DNA of 64,000 bases from contig CANTFL010000002.1 in the NCBI GenBank assembly GCA_947650285.1, positions 1 through 64,000 on the forward strand, read 5' to 3'. Each line of letters opens with the position of its first letter. Within the stretch, counting starts at the first letter, position 1. The stretch is from Hyaloperonospora brassicae. Lineage: Eukaryota; Oomycota; Peronosporomycetes; Peronosporales; Peronosporaceae. The translations under genes and the position numbers were made by a program. The notes under the pieces were generated by a model. That model worked only from the letters and a program-made list of their open reading frames with translations, had not been told where the DNA came from and did no database searches. Of the stretch, positions 43,301 through 58,000 are shown one piece after another.

Positions 43301-46300
43301 CAAGCGTTTTTAGACAATCGTTGCACCCGTAAATGTATATATATATATCAACGAAGATATCTACTACATCTTTTCTGAATTTGCTTTCGACTAATAATTG
43401 TTTTAGGAATTTGAAATTCTATGTGTATGTGATGAAAAAAAAATACATTTGATCTTTGTAATACCCGATGTCTATGCCTTATTTACGCCTTTAAATGTCT
43501 TATACCTGTAGTGCTCTTGATATTGTGAGAGTGACATACTGTGAACTTTCGTTTAAAGCGATGTAAGATCCAGCGTAACTATCTGGCCGATGATTACTTT
43601 TTAAGGGTGAAAAATATTGAATAATTATACTTCACAATTTCTTGACGCCTTGAAAGAGCTCAACGCAAGGCGAACACTAAAATTCCGCTTTATAATCAAG
43701 GGATGAAATGAATAAATCCTTTTCGCCGGCTTTTATGCAGAAAAACACTAATCACTACAGAAGATATTTAGATATCTCTCATCTTAGTAATACTTACTTT
43801 ACCACATGGTGTATGATAATATGCTCATTTAGAGTCGACCCAAATGTGAATTTAGGTAAAACAGCGGTAATCCACGCTAAAAGTACGCCTATGTATAGCT
43901 AAATAAAGGCATAGATAGTTTAGCGAACATTAACCTTACTATTAAAAAACCATCTATGCTGTATTATTTAAAATTGAAAATTAACACAGATTCATAGTAA
44001 GCGCGAAGAGTAAATAAAATTAACTTCATGGATTGTTTTACTCTATCAGCACGATAATCGAGATAAGAAGAGTATCATGAGGTCTGATAATGTGTTCACT
44101 AGTCGAGACTCGATGATAAGCGCGGTTCAGTCCATATGTAAGAACGCCTAAGCCTGTTCGTGGCGGTTTCGAGAGATACTAATATATGAACAATGTTTTT
44201 AATAGATTTTCGTGCAAATACTGTTTAAACAATTTGTCCGGGAAATTCTTTGTTTCAATTTGAAAGCATGTTGGCATGACCAATGACACAAACAATCTCT
44301 TTTGGCTTTTAATATGCAAACAGGTCGATACAGACATCTAGAAATGACCTAAAATTGACTTGAAATGGACTTTGGCGTGTTTCTATCCCGTTGAATTGCC
44401 GAAAACCTTAAAAAAGAAGGAAACTTTCTTATTTTATCTCTGTAAGATAAGTCGTGGTTATGAGGTGGCTAATATAAAGTAGCTGGATAAAGGTCTAGAT
44501 TTGCTACGCTTAGACTTGCCGGCTAAAAAGAGGCAGTCCAGTCCGTTAGCACTCAATATGTTCTGCTTAACTTTTTGCCGTAAATTCATGCTAAAAAACT
44601 ATTTCTAATGATCACAGAATGAACCAACCTAAACTTGTATTAGGAGTGTGATTATTTTGATTGATTCACGTAAATTAGTTGCATAGAGATCAAAGAACGT
44701 CAATTTAATTTTAGGCTTCACACTCTGCTTCTTCACAAATGATGTCGCTTCGATGCCTAATTTTACCATATCCGAATTTCGGACCGGCTGAACGAGCCGG
44801 AATATGGCAGGTCGGTCTCTGCTGAGTCAGCTGGACGATCTTGGCCGTATATTCGTCTCTTGCTTGTTGCATCTAGTCACTGTATATGTCTTCTATGAAC
44901 TTTGCGTTTCTTTCACAATCGTCAAAAAAGCATTAGAATAGGCACATGAAATATCTGCCGTCGAGGTGCTAGAACATATCGCCCAAAGTACGGGAAATTG
45001 TGTCGTGAAGTGAAGAAAAGGTATTAAAATACTTAAAATTAATTACCAAAATATTGTCCAACCAATGGCAAAACCTTTTTATCCATAAAAACAATCTTAA
45101 AATCGACATATGTTTTGTTAAAGTAACGTCCTAGCTGGCGCGATCGACCATCATGGCTCATACGCTAATCGAGACGTTTATACTTTGAGTATATTGTATA
45201 GTGGACTTAAAAAAACTAAAAAAATACTTTATCATATAATGTAAAAGTAATTGTAATCTTTGAGTTCCGTAAATTTTGATAGATTCATGGGGTAAGTTAT
45301 GATATCCTTCACTAAATATTTGATCTACATTATTTGTCATATCATCTCCAACCTTTTCTAAAGCATATTGATCGTAATTGCTACGTATATCCATGCTTGA
45401 TGTGACATTAGATAATATATGACACTGACCTACAATATGATCTTGATATATATTGTATGTTGTTTGCATAGGATTTTAATCTGATTTTGAGTGAAAATAG
45501 TAAACTTCGTATGGTATAATGAGGGAAAGGTTGACAAATGCTCGCATTTATCTGCAGTTGGGGTATTTAATGCAAAAAAGTCACTATAAAACTTTTTTCG
45601 GAATAATAATTACTCCTTTATATCTTTTATATTGCAACAGCGAATTGAACATCCATGTGATCGTGTAGATCCGTAAAATCTGGAACTAAACCTAATTGTC
45701 GTTGATATTTAGTATTCCTCTCCTAAGTGAAGATATATATGTTTTCAATCGTCATGGGAAATCATCTTGGAAAAGTGCTTAATCGCTAACCGATATTACG
45801 CTGATCCCAATCTCAAGGACCCCTCTTCGGTCTTACCGGTCATTGTTTGAAAGCGTTACCTGCTCTAATTGATGCCATAGTCAAAATTTTACAAACAATT
45901 TTTATACGTCAGGCCTTTTGCGTCCAAGATGTTGGGACTCTTATGCCGATTTAAGTCCTTCTGGTGTGACATACGGTCGCGAATACAGGTCATTATACTT
46001 TAATATCTTTCATTTTATTTGATACCATTGTATTATCATAGATAGACATCAATATCATTCTCATTTTTGCTGATGAATAATCCGCAACAGCTCCATTTCG
46101 CTCATTTTCGACATGTGTTTGGATATCGTATGATTCAAGACACAGATATATTGTCGGTCCAGATAGCGAGTAGTCGTGTAAAAGATAATATAGCCGTATC
46201 ACTGCTATGCCATAAGACAGTAGCTTGAGTATTGCCACCGCTCAGAACCCGCCGAGCACAAGCTAGAGTACATGCCTTGCTATCTTTTAGTGCAATAAAA

Positions 46301-48984
46301 TCACTAGAACGTCCACGTGCCTTAGGTAAGTAAAATAATTTGTCAGCCGATATTTATAGAGCCATCGACACACTGATAGCCCTCGACGGTCGATTTTAGA
46401 AAAAGCCATTGTTTAAATATAAGTCGTGTCACCAAAAGGAGATATCTGTTCAATGTATAATAAATTCAATATTAAGCTATGGTCGATTAGGAAAATCGTG
46501 AGCGGGATTTTGTTTGTAACATGATGCAATCCAGCGGCTAACGTTCATAATATATTTAGTAATAAACTTTACTATGTGAAATTATAAGCTTTAAATTATA
46601 CTAATTCCACCATTAATTACAATGATCATCAAAGCTGCGCTGGTAAAGCGTGTATGTACCTTTTATAGGCTTGATTTGTGGTCCGATATTGGAATAGGAG
46701 CCATCATGTGCTGGAAACCAAATTTATGCGAAGTTTCGATGTGCCGCATCCCGCTTCTAAATTTAGACAAACAAAGGCTTTTTACGTCGACATGTAAAAC
46801 GTGGGTTATAGCAACGTAGATTAAAAATAGTCGATACTTAATCATATCGTTCCTAAAAGTTATTTTGGAGGAAGAAGAACAAGGATAATCTCCGAACTAG
46901 AATAAAACGTTTTGGACTCCTCTAACTTGAAAAAAAAGGATTGCGGAGTTATTGGAAAAGAGAGAAAGAAAGCAGCATTCATAAAATATACCGTGTGTAA
47001 GACCGGCAGCTGCAAACGCGTCGTCCTATGCCAACATCATTAGAAGCTTTAAGTAGCGATGCATCTGCACATCTACAACCTCGACATTCCAAATAAGCTC
47101 TACTGAAAAGCGGACATGCTCGCGCAGACGATGGGAGAACATGACCACACTTTCATATCGTCGATTTGCCATCGTCCATCGCTCATGGTACATATCGTTG
47201 CAAAAGCCGTCTGTCACGAAAAGCAAACATACGGCTGTAAACAATTCTCCAAAAAAACATGTTTCGGATCTTACTTCAGCCATCCAGATGACTACATCAT
47301 GAGTAATGTCCCACTAATGAATGAAATCAAGTTTATTTATCTGTTCCTCATTCGAATGCTTCTTCGTTTCAAGACTATAGATTCGCATCTTCACCTAAGA
47401 GAGCTTCGCGGACTTTCAATTTTGAACTTTCGCATTTTTTGCATGATATATACAAGATATATATACACGATCTACCATATATTCGTGTTATTTTGGATAC
47501 GGAAGAAAATGAAATGCCATATCTCAGGGTATTAGACACCTAGAAAACACATGCCTTCACGAATTCTGTTGCTGAATAAGTAAGTCGAGCATGGATTAGG
47601 GTGACATGGATTAAATATTTGATGCAGCTGAAGATGTCCATGATATATATGATATAATTGCAGCTTAGTCTACCTTATTGAGCTCATCATTTATGCGTGG
47701 AACTGGAGCTAAGACGCCAAAAGGAGGTTAATATAAAAATATAAGACGTGAGGGCGCTAATTGAATCTATATACGATAGGGAATCCATACCCGCAAATTT
47801 GATTTCGACCAACGCCGCCGATTCGACTGATAGTGTTTAGGCAACTTTGACTATACCCGTTACTTTGCATATCGGAGATGCAACTAACGACTATCCTCTC
47901 GTACTAAAAGTATATAAACCACTTAAATTGTGCATTTATGATCGTCATTCCCTACTCTAACTTATTATTCATATATCGGGAATTGACTTGCCGATGTTAA
48001 TTATGCAAAATGGTGATTAAGAGTACTCTTTGTAGATCAAAAAATATATCTACTCATATACGTACGACCAGCTTCTGGCTCCTTAAACGAATGTTAATAT
48101 TGCATAATGATGCTACCTTGAAAGGGGATGTCATCACCATTCGGCGATTAAGAGAGGTTCCTAAGACTTGCACTTCAAGTTCAATAAATGGTGCCAAGAG
48201 ACGAATTGATTGGTCAAACCGTACAGATCTCCGAATAAAGACCATTGTTGTGCGCTTTTGGCGCCTTAAAGAAGGACAAGCTAATGTATAGCCGTGTTAT
48301 TCACTAGTGTATCATGAGTTACATAGATACCCGTAACACACTTTTTTTATTGTGGATATCCATTGATATAAACCCCGAAAATCCTAGCATGTAAAAAAAA
48401 ACACCCTAAATGGATCTCGTACCCGTAATATTTTGTAGCTTGCCATAAAAAACTTATTTTTATGAGCATACGCTTTAATAGAATTTTCTGCTCATTCTAA
48501 TGTGTACGAAAGAGCAAGCTTGAATCATGATTACTTGAATAATATTATAGATTTTACTTCCGATTTCAACGCATATTGCAACTGCGGTAGCCATAAATAT
48601 CGCCTACGCAAAGTATACAGAAGTGTATTATAATCAAAAATCAAAAACATTTTGTCCCTTTTCCCCAGTACTGTATAATCAAACCCCCTTCATTATCATA
48701 AAAAGTACGGCGCGATTTTATATCCGTATTTACTTTTAGAATCTAAGGCATAAGACCATACAAATTATAGTTTTTGAAAAGGGGTTCGTAACCGGTTGGG
48801 GTTGATGCGTTTCCCCCAAAATACGGACAAGTTATCAATACGATCAGCAAGATGTGGGTACTATGCGGTTGAGCGGGTCTAGGTTCCCTTACAATTCTTG
48901 TGGTTCTGGAACACGACGCATATAAGCTAAATCGCAAGGAAAACGTGAAATGTAACGCGTAGTCGAAAATTTAAAGTTTAAAAA
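37382..48984. other. AT-rich intergenic DNA, almost nothing recognised
   Basis: About 11.6 kb without a supportable gene. The frame at 40656-40844 (GGPAIDQSIVRLRSLLAPDD, then RIMEWVLRFRAVNFAHLVYP) reads more protein-like than its surroundings but is only 62 codons, has no recognisable motif and no flanking exon. A (TA)7 microsatellite lies at about 43335-43349. Confidence 0.35.
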
Positions 48985-49015
48985 AACGAGGGTCTGTGTT
49001 TAATCGACCCTCGTT
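48985..49015. repeat. Isolated 10-bp stem inverted repeat
   Basis: AACGAGGGTC and GACCCTCGTT are perfect complements with an 11-base spacer. It is unusually GC-rich for its AT-rich surroundings and is followed by ttacaca. It could be a fossil of the LTR-end hairpin seen in family A or a transcript terminator-like structure; neither is shown. Confidence 0.6.
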
Positions 49016-52000
49016 ACACAGATACGGGGACGTCGTTTTAGCGTGCAACCTCATAATGAGCTTACGTAATCCGTAAGATGGTCAAACTGAAGTAGATCTG
49101 CACAAAGGAACCCCAATTTTAGTTTCAACATAGTATGTTCATTTGCTGTGAATGTCGTGTTAGGTAGCACGAATGAAGATACATGCCGTAATGAGTAGAT
49201 AGTGGTTAAGACACTCGTGATAACATGCAATGCAATAAATTTAAATCTTTAAATTAAAAATGGTTTATCTTACCCTATGTTTTTAATTCTCTATTTTGAT
49301 GCGCCTTATATGTCGACATAACGCGCATTCATACTGTAAAAACAGTAGTAGTATATCTTACATCGTACATAAATACTCGTATCGAACAAAATATTTATAT
49401 TTACACCGCGCACTAGTAAAAATGTCGAGGTGTAATGATATCGTCGGATGACAGATCCATCAGCGTCCATATCCCCTATATAATCCTTTTTAGAAGTGCA
49501 CGAGGCCTTACTACAAATTTTGATATGTGGGCCAATTCTGTTTAGATCGTTTAGCCATCAACTTTTCAAAAAAAGCAGCAATTTGGAATTTAGGAAAACA
49601 GTTCCGTGGCCTGTCTTATGTAAAAAGAATAAAATGAAATAAATAGCACTTAAGGCTTAAAGAATTGGAAATGGTGATTGGGAATCACATACTTTGTTTG
49701 CTGATACGCATCAACGCTGAAACTAGTTTAATCCTGTTGTCAATGTGAAAGTCATGGTTGGGCTCGGTGGGTCTCGTTTTGTGGTGTTGGATTGGGCCAT
49801 GAAAGGTCGTGACAACATTGAATTTCCTTTCTTTGACGATAAATTTCGTGTAGTCGGCGAGAGAAAGTAATTGCTTAAGCTTTATCGATGCAAATTTCTT
49901 GTATAGGCAGAATGATGTTAGATTAAAAAAATTAGAATCAATTGACACATCAGTAATACCCGATTACAAAACACGTTCATGTAAGTGTAGTATTCAAATT
50001 AAAGCCGAACATTATTGCTGCATCGAGGTCGTGCGATGTTCTATGCGCGAATGAGCAGCCGAGTTAGAATATACTAAGAAAAGACCTAGAAGTAGGGGGA
50101 ATGTTAAAATAGCCGCACAGCACGTGTCATCCTCTCAGATTATAATTTAACAGGAGCACTTACTAGATGAAGCTTGTTGCCAAAGTATGATGGCCAAAAG
50201 TGTATTGTATATTGTATGTTGAGTCTCATCTTTTGTGCACGCATAATGAAGCTTGTTGTGCATTCCTCTCCATCTCTTCGGTAATTAACCATCCATTATG
50301 CTGACCGATCATTAGTTGTTGTCGCGCTCCTTTTCTTTCTGAGTGTGCCAGAAGAACTTGATTGGACAACAGTCAAGAATTGGAGAAGCGTCACTATCGG
50401 GAAGTAAAGTGCATTTAAGCCCCGTCACAACAGTACCCGAAGGTTATTTTTCTTGCTTATACCGAATATAGAACCCGAAAAAACTGGTATACCTCTGCTA
50501 AGGTCTATCAGTGGAGCTACAGCGCTGTCGGTCGACCGTTAGCTTAAATATTTATAGTAAAAATACTAACTCAGCACAACCCCTAACTCACATTAACACG
50601 CAAGAATAGAAGGATTCTTCAATGCACAAGCCGCATCACCTTATCCCAAGAATCCTTAATATTTAAACATGATAACAGTTTTAGAATTTTTAATAATGAG
50701 AAAACGCTGTTTGAACGTCTATAAAATACGACAGAGTCGTGTATCTCGTTGCCTTCACAATATCGCCGACGCGTCAAATACATGTTTGCCCTCGGCATAT
50801 CATAGATCTTGCGTCTCGGCCGAGATGAATAGTTTTACGCGATTCATTATATATAGTGAAGTACCAGATACATATTGGTAAGATACCACCACCAGAGGGT
50901 TGACTTATTTTGACTACCTTCACGTCTTCTCAATGGAGGCTAACAGCTTAAACCTAGAGTATTTAAACTAATGAAAGCAATAGCTCGTTTTCCCAAAAAA
51001 AAATTTAATACAAAATTGAGTACAACTTAGTCGTCCACATGTTTCCTAAGCGCTCACGCGTCCACTAATCTAGATTAGCAACGGCAAAGTTCATATTATT
51101 CCTATGGGTCTCAGCGATCAGAATGAATCATGTAGACGAATTAGCACGCAATAGAATTTGTTTGCCACAACCAATTTACTGGCGCTAGAATTTTATTAAG
51201 AAGGATGATATATAACATATGCGCGTTCGCAGCTATATATCTACGTACGCAAAATATCAGACCATGCTCATGAATAACTATGTAGTCGCCCTTTTATGTC
51301 TTTGTACATTAGCTAGATCGATGAGTGCACCTAATTCATGGATAGTAAATCGTATGGATACCTTGCACAATTTAATACCTCAAAGTTCGATTCGATATAA
51401 TATAAAATCTAGTATTAAGATGCGAAATCTTCAATCGGGCTGGTCTTCGCGAAGTAAAAATGCCCTTTTCAAATTTCATATTTATTTCTTGTATGTATAA
51501 AACTATTTGAAGTCGGGGAAGAAGTATCTCACAAAAATCAAATATATTTCGGCCCTTATTTGGTCAATTTGTACATTAAGGGTGGCTCAACTCCTATCCT
51601 TTCGATAGATCCCCTCCGGGGTCGATTTAATGAAGCCATGCATGAATAATCTTTTACGTATCTCGAAAAGAGTTCGATTTTCCATAGTATTCAGCTAGTT
51701 TTTGGGATTTGAGACCTGGAAAAGGTGCGCTTCTGCGAGCATAATCGATACTAAACTAGAAACTTTGACTCGGCAAAAAATATTCCTGAAGAATAAAAGG
51801 AGCTTGCGTTCGTCAGATTACAAGCATCCCGTTTGCATAGTAATGTACTTTCTTGTCCTGGATGCAACTCCGCAGCTGTTAGAAAATGACACTTTAGTCC
51901 CTCAAAAATTCCAGCAATATATAGCCGTTCCCATACAGCTTATAAATGTTTCTGCATTATGATACATCGACAAAGGGGTTGACCATTTCGATGCGTCTTT

Positions 52001-55000
52001 ATGGTTCGCGAAGCCGTATATATCGTCCGAAGTATATTTGTAGGCGTTCAATATCTAACAATTCTGAGTTTTAACTTATGGGGCAAGCCAGATGAGAACC
52101 TGTGTCATTTTGTTCTGGAGATACACGTATTAGGCCGCTTTACTGCGATAGAGAACGTCGGCCACTACCATGTACCTCGGATCCAAGACATTTGCCACTC
52201 TTCTCACCACTAGTCTATTGATTGCACTCTATAAATACATCTAAGCTGGCTCCAATCTCACCAAGATATTATAGCGTTGCACAGCGTGACAATCTTTTTC
52301 GGTTTCAAATTGCATTAAGTTCATTACGGCATTGTATCCATCATGCACGATGTTTACGGTGTACAAGCCACTCTTGTCGATTCCAAATCGATATCTGGCC
52401 ATCTTAGTGACGAAAACAACTCGTCGTGGTCGGTCATTAAAACGTACATAGATAGTAAAAAAGAAAAGAAATAGCATCGACATAAGCTTTATTTGTTTTA
52501 AAAATGAATACTGAGATCTCTAAACACGTCTGTTTAGATAAGCTGTGGAGAAATGACGTTACAAGTTTGATGAAAAATCAATATTCAGTAACTTGGTCCT
52601 TTTATCACCACTGAGACGTATACCAATTAAAGAGGTCAGTCCGGATTAGCTTAAAATCTTTGATGATAAAGTTTGATATTAATGGCAATGACATCGTCTC
52701 GTCAGACCCGAGGTCTTAGCCTAATAATATATCGATTCAAGATTAAGACCTTTTGAAAACACGTATATGTTAAATCGGAAAAGACATCGATATTATAAAA
52801 TCTTTGATTCACCGTGTCCAAGTACTTCAGGTTCACAGTTCAAGAGGCACAGTATCTGCCTGTCGGTCAGTGCAAACTGATACCGAAGGCAGCAACACTT
52901 ATATACACATTACCAAGGGAGAGCGGATTAACTTTCATGATTTTCAACTGGCAACAAATTTGTTTAACGCCCTTACAAATTTGTATATCCGTTAGCAATT
53001 GTACAATCCTATTATATCCAGTTATTTGTATACTATAAAAATCACTGCAGGTGAACTGGAGTCTAGAGCTTTAACCAGTTTAATTTTGATATAACATCAT
53101 AGTATTCAGTGCCATTTCTGTAGTGTCACCACCACCACACATTTACACAGGTATTATGTTATTACGTTCTATGGGTTGTTTACATAAAAAACGGAAAAGG
53201 AGTATTGTGATCACTCGTCGATCACCGCCTTTGGTTCGTCCACCTTTTTTGGATTTTATCAACCCATCGAGTATAAGTGAGAAAACCTTTCAAATTCAGG
53301 ACTTCAGATTACGATTGACTTGAATACGAGCCGTTATAGGCTCCATTTGATCGGGTAGAAAAGTCATTCGCCTGTCACGCCATGGCGTGGATATGCGTAA
53401 CCGTCACAATACCGTTATCCGTCGTCAGTAAAATGAGTTTGCAACTCCTGTAAAGCAGATGATATCGTGCACTAATGGCTTCGGTCGAAAAACTTCCATA
53501 AATTATCATTTGATGAATCTTGGCTAATTATTACCAACCCTGACAAGCGAGCACAGTATTTACGCTCTCTACGCCGATTTTGGTAATCTTAATGATTCTA
53601 CAAGCACTGAAGACTGTCTTTTGATGCCCATAGCCAAGTCTAAATTAAATTTTTTATGCATCACTGTGTTTACATTCGTGTAACGAGGTAAGAATATACG
53701 ATAGGATACATCAAGATATTAGGATAAGAGTTGGCGGATGAGTTATTTTTCTCGGAGTCTCAATCTGAAATATCCTTTTGCATTTACATCCCGAGGACAT
53801 AATTGCACTTACCATGCTAAACAGTTAAGCCATTTGATCCCTAAAGAAGAAATTATACAACAGATAGATTCGTAAAGGTGCGTGCGACAATCTTCGTTTT
53901 GGTGTGGCTGAGGTGTAAGGTGTTGTGGTACATTAAGCCGTGCGTGAGGTGTGTGGACCAATATATAGATAAAAAGGTCAGGTGAGGATCAAATTACGGT
54001 GTTGGTAGGAGGTCCGCGATTCAAGTTACAAATGTTTTATGCTGCCTGCCCTAGCGTGTCCGACAGCTATTAAACTTGTAGATTTTGCCCCGCCGTCTAA
54101 ATCGTTAGGTTTGAAATGTTAAATGAATATTTTAGGTCCTCGGAGGCTGTCAGCTTTTTTTATTTGACTTTCATGTCCCCGTTCGCGTATTTGCGCGCCC
54201 GCAAATGAACTCGTCCCTACCTAAAGTCTTGCTGATGATCACACTGTAATTAATGAAGTGGAAGACCTGCGTTGTAATATTTATACATACACTTCAAAAA
54301 GCTGATACAAGATCTCATGGAGACTAGTGCGACATTCAGCAAGCTTACGTATGACGCTTTCGACGTATACGACCGACAATATTAAGGGCGTGCATATATG
54401 TACTTCAACTGAACTTCAGGCTGTATTTTGAAGCTGAAGAAGGACGCAATACTTTCTTTCTCATTATATATATAAAAAGCTTATAAATCGAACAACGGTA
54501 GCAGCTTTATAAAAGCCGGTAGTCGATACAGGTACCGCTAAACAGACCAGACCAAACCTCTCTCCGGTTGATACCGTTGTTAGCAAGTGAAATCGATCCT
54601 GCGAAGGTCTAAGAGCAGGCGTCTTTAATAAATTATGTATCTTTTTTAACCAAAAAATGATTTGGGTGGAACTTGTCTAGAAATTGTAGCGAATAATACA
54701 CGCCAAATTCTAGCAGCTAGTAAGGTCAGATAGAATAAACTGCAATATCCTTACCGACTTTGACTATTTTAATGGGATGGAATGAGTGTGTCAAAACCGT
54801 TTACAGTGTACTTATCATGTTTTATGTGCTGTGCATTGCCCGATTCACTTTTCTTACTAATGATAGTGAGTAAAAGATGATCATTATTGGTCAAGGTGAA
54901 CAGAGAAAGCAATGTATTCGAGAATGAGTGAAGTTTCAATCTATTTTATAAGACAGCGTGCAGCTTATCCTTCGTCCCTTTCCATAATAACATGCATAAG

Positions 55001-58000
55001 TATTGCTATCCTAGTCGTTAAAGGATTTCATCTCCTTCACCGACAATGTAGGAGGGTCGAATATGATTTTTGCAGATAAAATATACATATTATGCTTCTA
55101 CTGCCTATCCCGACCTGGATCCTCCACGCAATGCATTAAGCTTAGTGACCTGAAACACTTGTTTTTTCTAATCATGTCCTGTAAGACCTCCTCAAAGGTT
55201 TATTGCGTGAGTTAAGTCTCATTCCTGATCATACGAGGCAGTTGCATATGACTCGCAAAGGCAGATATGGTTCCACAAATATTTATCGAAATACATATAA
55301 TAGGCAGTCTATTATTTCAAATTTTATCTTTCTATCAATTAACTTGCTAAATAAAAAGTTCAAGCATTATTCACATCATTCAACTAAACGTCCGAGACGC
55401 AGTACACGGTATTTAGTCTTGCGTGCTTAAGAACCATACGTATAGATTACTTCATCGCCTCAATAAGGCGTCCAACGATTTTTATAAAAATCCTTATTTG
55501 ATTGAAAAGAATATTTTATCGATGAGATTCGCGAAGATCTAGATCACGAGCGGTAATCGTTCTAACCTGTATAGATTACGTGGAGAAAGACCCGCAACGA
55601 TCTATCAAATGATCGTACAAACATACGAACCAAATTTTCTTTTGCTGGATGAATATTAATGTGTGGATGGTTTTTTCGCGTCGAGATGACTATATATATA
55701 TTTCAAAAAAATTCCTTTTCACGTAGATAACTCTTCTCTAGATGACTAGACTGATAATTAAAAGCGTGAATGCCAAAGAACATGATGAGGTATAGTAAGT
55801 AAGGTATATTTGCTCACCATTAGAAGCTAGATCGCTCTAACAGTGTTAGTTAATATGCATACTGTAAAATGTGAGATGCGTGCTTACTCTTCGTGGCAGA
55901 TCTTTCGTATGTGCGTTGACTCGGCGACGCAACTCACAAATCAGATCCATATCTTTGGATATTATTCTAATACTTGGCCTGTTAGACATTATGTACTTAG
56001 GTAGAGTCTCGTAGCTTTTAGGATCAATCAAAATGATGGAGATGGAATCGCTATATAATGTGAAGTAAAGTGTGTAGCGAAAAGTGAACCTGCTTTGACG
56101 AGATCGCCCACCATAAGTAATTATCCGGTTTAAATGATACGAAAAGCGACCTACCTATTTTTTATATAAACACATGTATCTAATCCATACTCATGGGTTT
56201 CGATCCCATGGCCTCACCATCTTTATCGTGCCAAATCTCAAAATAAATGATATCGTTCCCCTCTGGATGAAGATATCGTTCATTATCACGATGAATTCAC
56301 ATCGCCAAATCATGAAGGCTGATATTACGTGTGGAGTTTCCAAATCTACGAGAATAAACCACTGACAGATATATTAGTTTCAACCGTAATCTCGACTTAA
56401 AGCGAAGAGGGTGTATTCGTCGTCATCTTTAAAAGAGGACCGCATCTACCTCAATATATGAAGGAGCGTTTGTCCTTTCCTAGTTGTCTGCATTTCAATT
56501 ATTTTGATTCAACACTTCCGTGATGAAATCTTTGACGAAACTGACGCCTGCTTCTTAAGTTTGTCAGCAGAATTTAAACTTCAAATTCGCCTATAGTTAT
56601 GCCAGTGCGCATTGTGTGCAATGTGGAAATTATCAGTATTAGTCGTGTTGTTATAGTCCTTGCAGGTAACGGGGGCGTGGGATGGTATAATTATCTGCTT
56701 CGTTTGCATCATTATCCGTTCCAAAATAAACTCATCGATGTTTCTATGTCTTCTTCTACGATTCCAAAACTGTCGTATCCAATAACTGTGAGTCGACATT
56801 ATCGTTGGCGCGTAATGCCTTTCGTATACAGGCTATTTAGATTAAATATCTGTTGACTAACACCATATTCATTCTTAATAAAGACACGAATTAGTGTATT
56901 TATTATGCGTGGATTAATTTATAAATGGCAAGTTTTGCCATTGGAAAAATTTTACTTCAAATTTGACGTGTAATCGTAATTTTTTATTAATTATGCGATG
57001 GCACGTACCGTAAAAGACTCTGTTACTATGTTCGGGAAGTCGAAATCTCTTACCGCGTCTCTATAAAACGAAACGCTGATTTTAAAAGGATGAGGTGAAT
57101 AGAGATATCGATCAGAAACAAGGATAAAAGATGTATCTTAAAGAGAAGAGTTAGACTGATGCAGACAAAAGCACTGATTCTGGCTGCAATCATCCCCGAG
57201 ACAAAAACAAGAATAAAAGACTTTTTCTCTGATCAACAGGCTTAGGAAAAATCCTGTTATCGCTTTCAAGAAATCGATACAAAAATTATCGACAAGCTCT
57301 TTGCCGGATCCGGTGCAGGCTGTAACGGTGCACAAAATGAAGGAGTAAGCGTCATCTGTTGTCAAAAAAATTGGAAGTAACAATGCACTTGCGTACAAAC
57401 TAAAAAAATGAATAGGATAAGACCGTGATTAAAAATATTATCACGTTCAAGATGACCACTAATTTGCTTCTCGTCACATACATAAATGATCATTATAAGT
57501 GTGAAATTTATACACTTTTATTATCGATAACAAAATGTACATCGTACAGTATCTATTGCGGGCTGAGTGTAGATTGTATGAAAAATGATATGCCTCTGGT
57601 AATATAACAAATCTTGCTGGGATGATTTAATAGGTATGCATACTTAACAAACATGTCTGGCACACTGCGCTTACTTGTGTTACACGTCGTCAGGTAGACT
57701 ACACGATGGTCGACTACGTATATGCGTTTAACAGGTGATTTTATCCTCACTGTTGGGACGCGTAGCGACTTATTACATAATTACGCGAAATTGCATCAAC
57801 GACAATGTTTATCCATATTATTCCATGTTCCTAGAACATCTTGTACTTGTAAAGAAAGAGAGCGTTCTATTCACGTTTAAGAGACACGGATGCTATTGAC
57901 GCCCGTGCTTTATAACAAATACTTTCAAGTAACGACAAAAGATATCTTCGATAGATATAAGCGACAGCAAGTCAGTGAAAATTCCATGTCCAAAACGTTT

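Noticed and set aside
43335..43349. TA microsatellite as a regulatory element
   Set aside because: Seven TA units in AT-rich DNA is unremarkable.
45158..48291. Several 60-139-codon frames, e.g. 47116-47535 and 48010-48291
   Set aside because: Both strands are open at the same places, with no motif, splice context or composition shift; chance frames cannot be excluded.
56187..56214. A tRNA T-arm-like tract (catgggtttcgatcccatgg)
   Set aside because: Stem and loop length are off by one and the preceding 60 bases give no D-arm, anticodon arm or acceptor stem.
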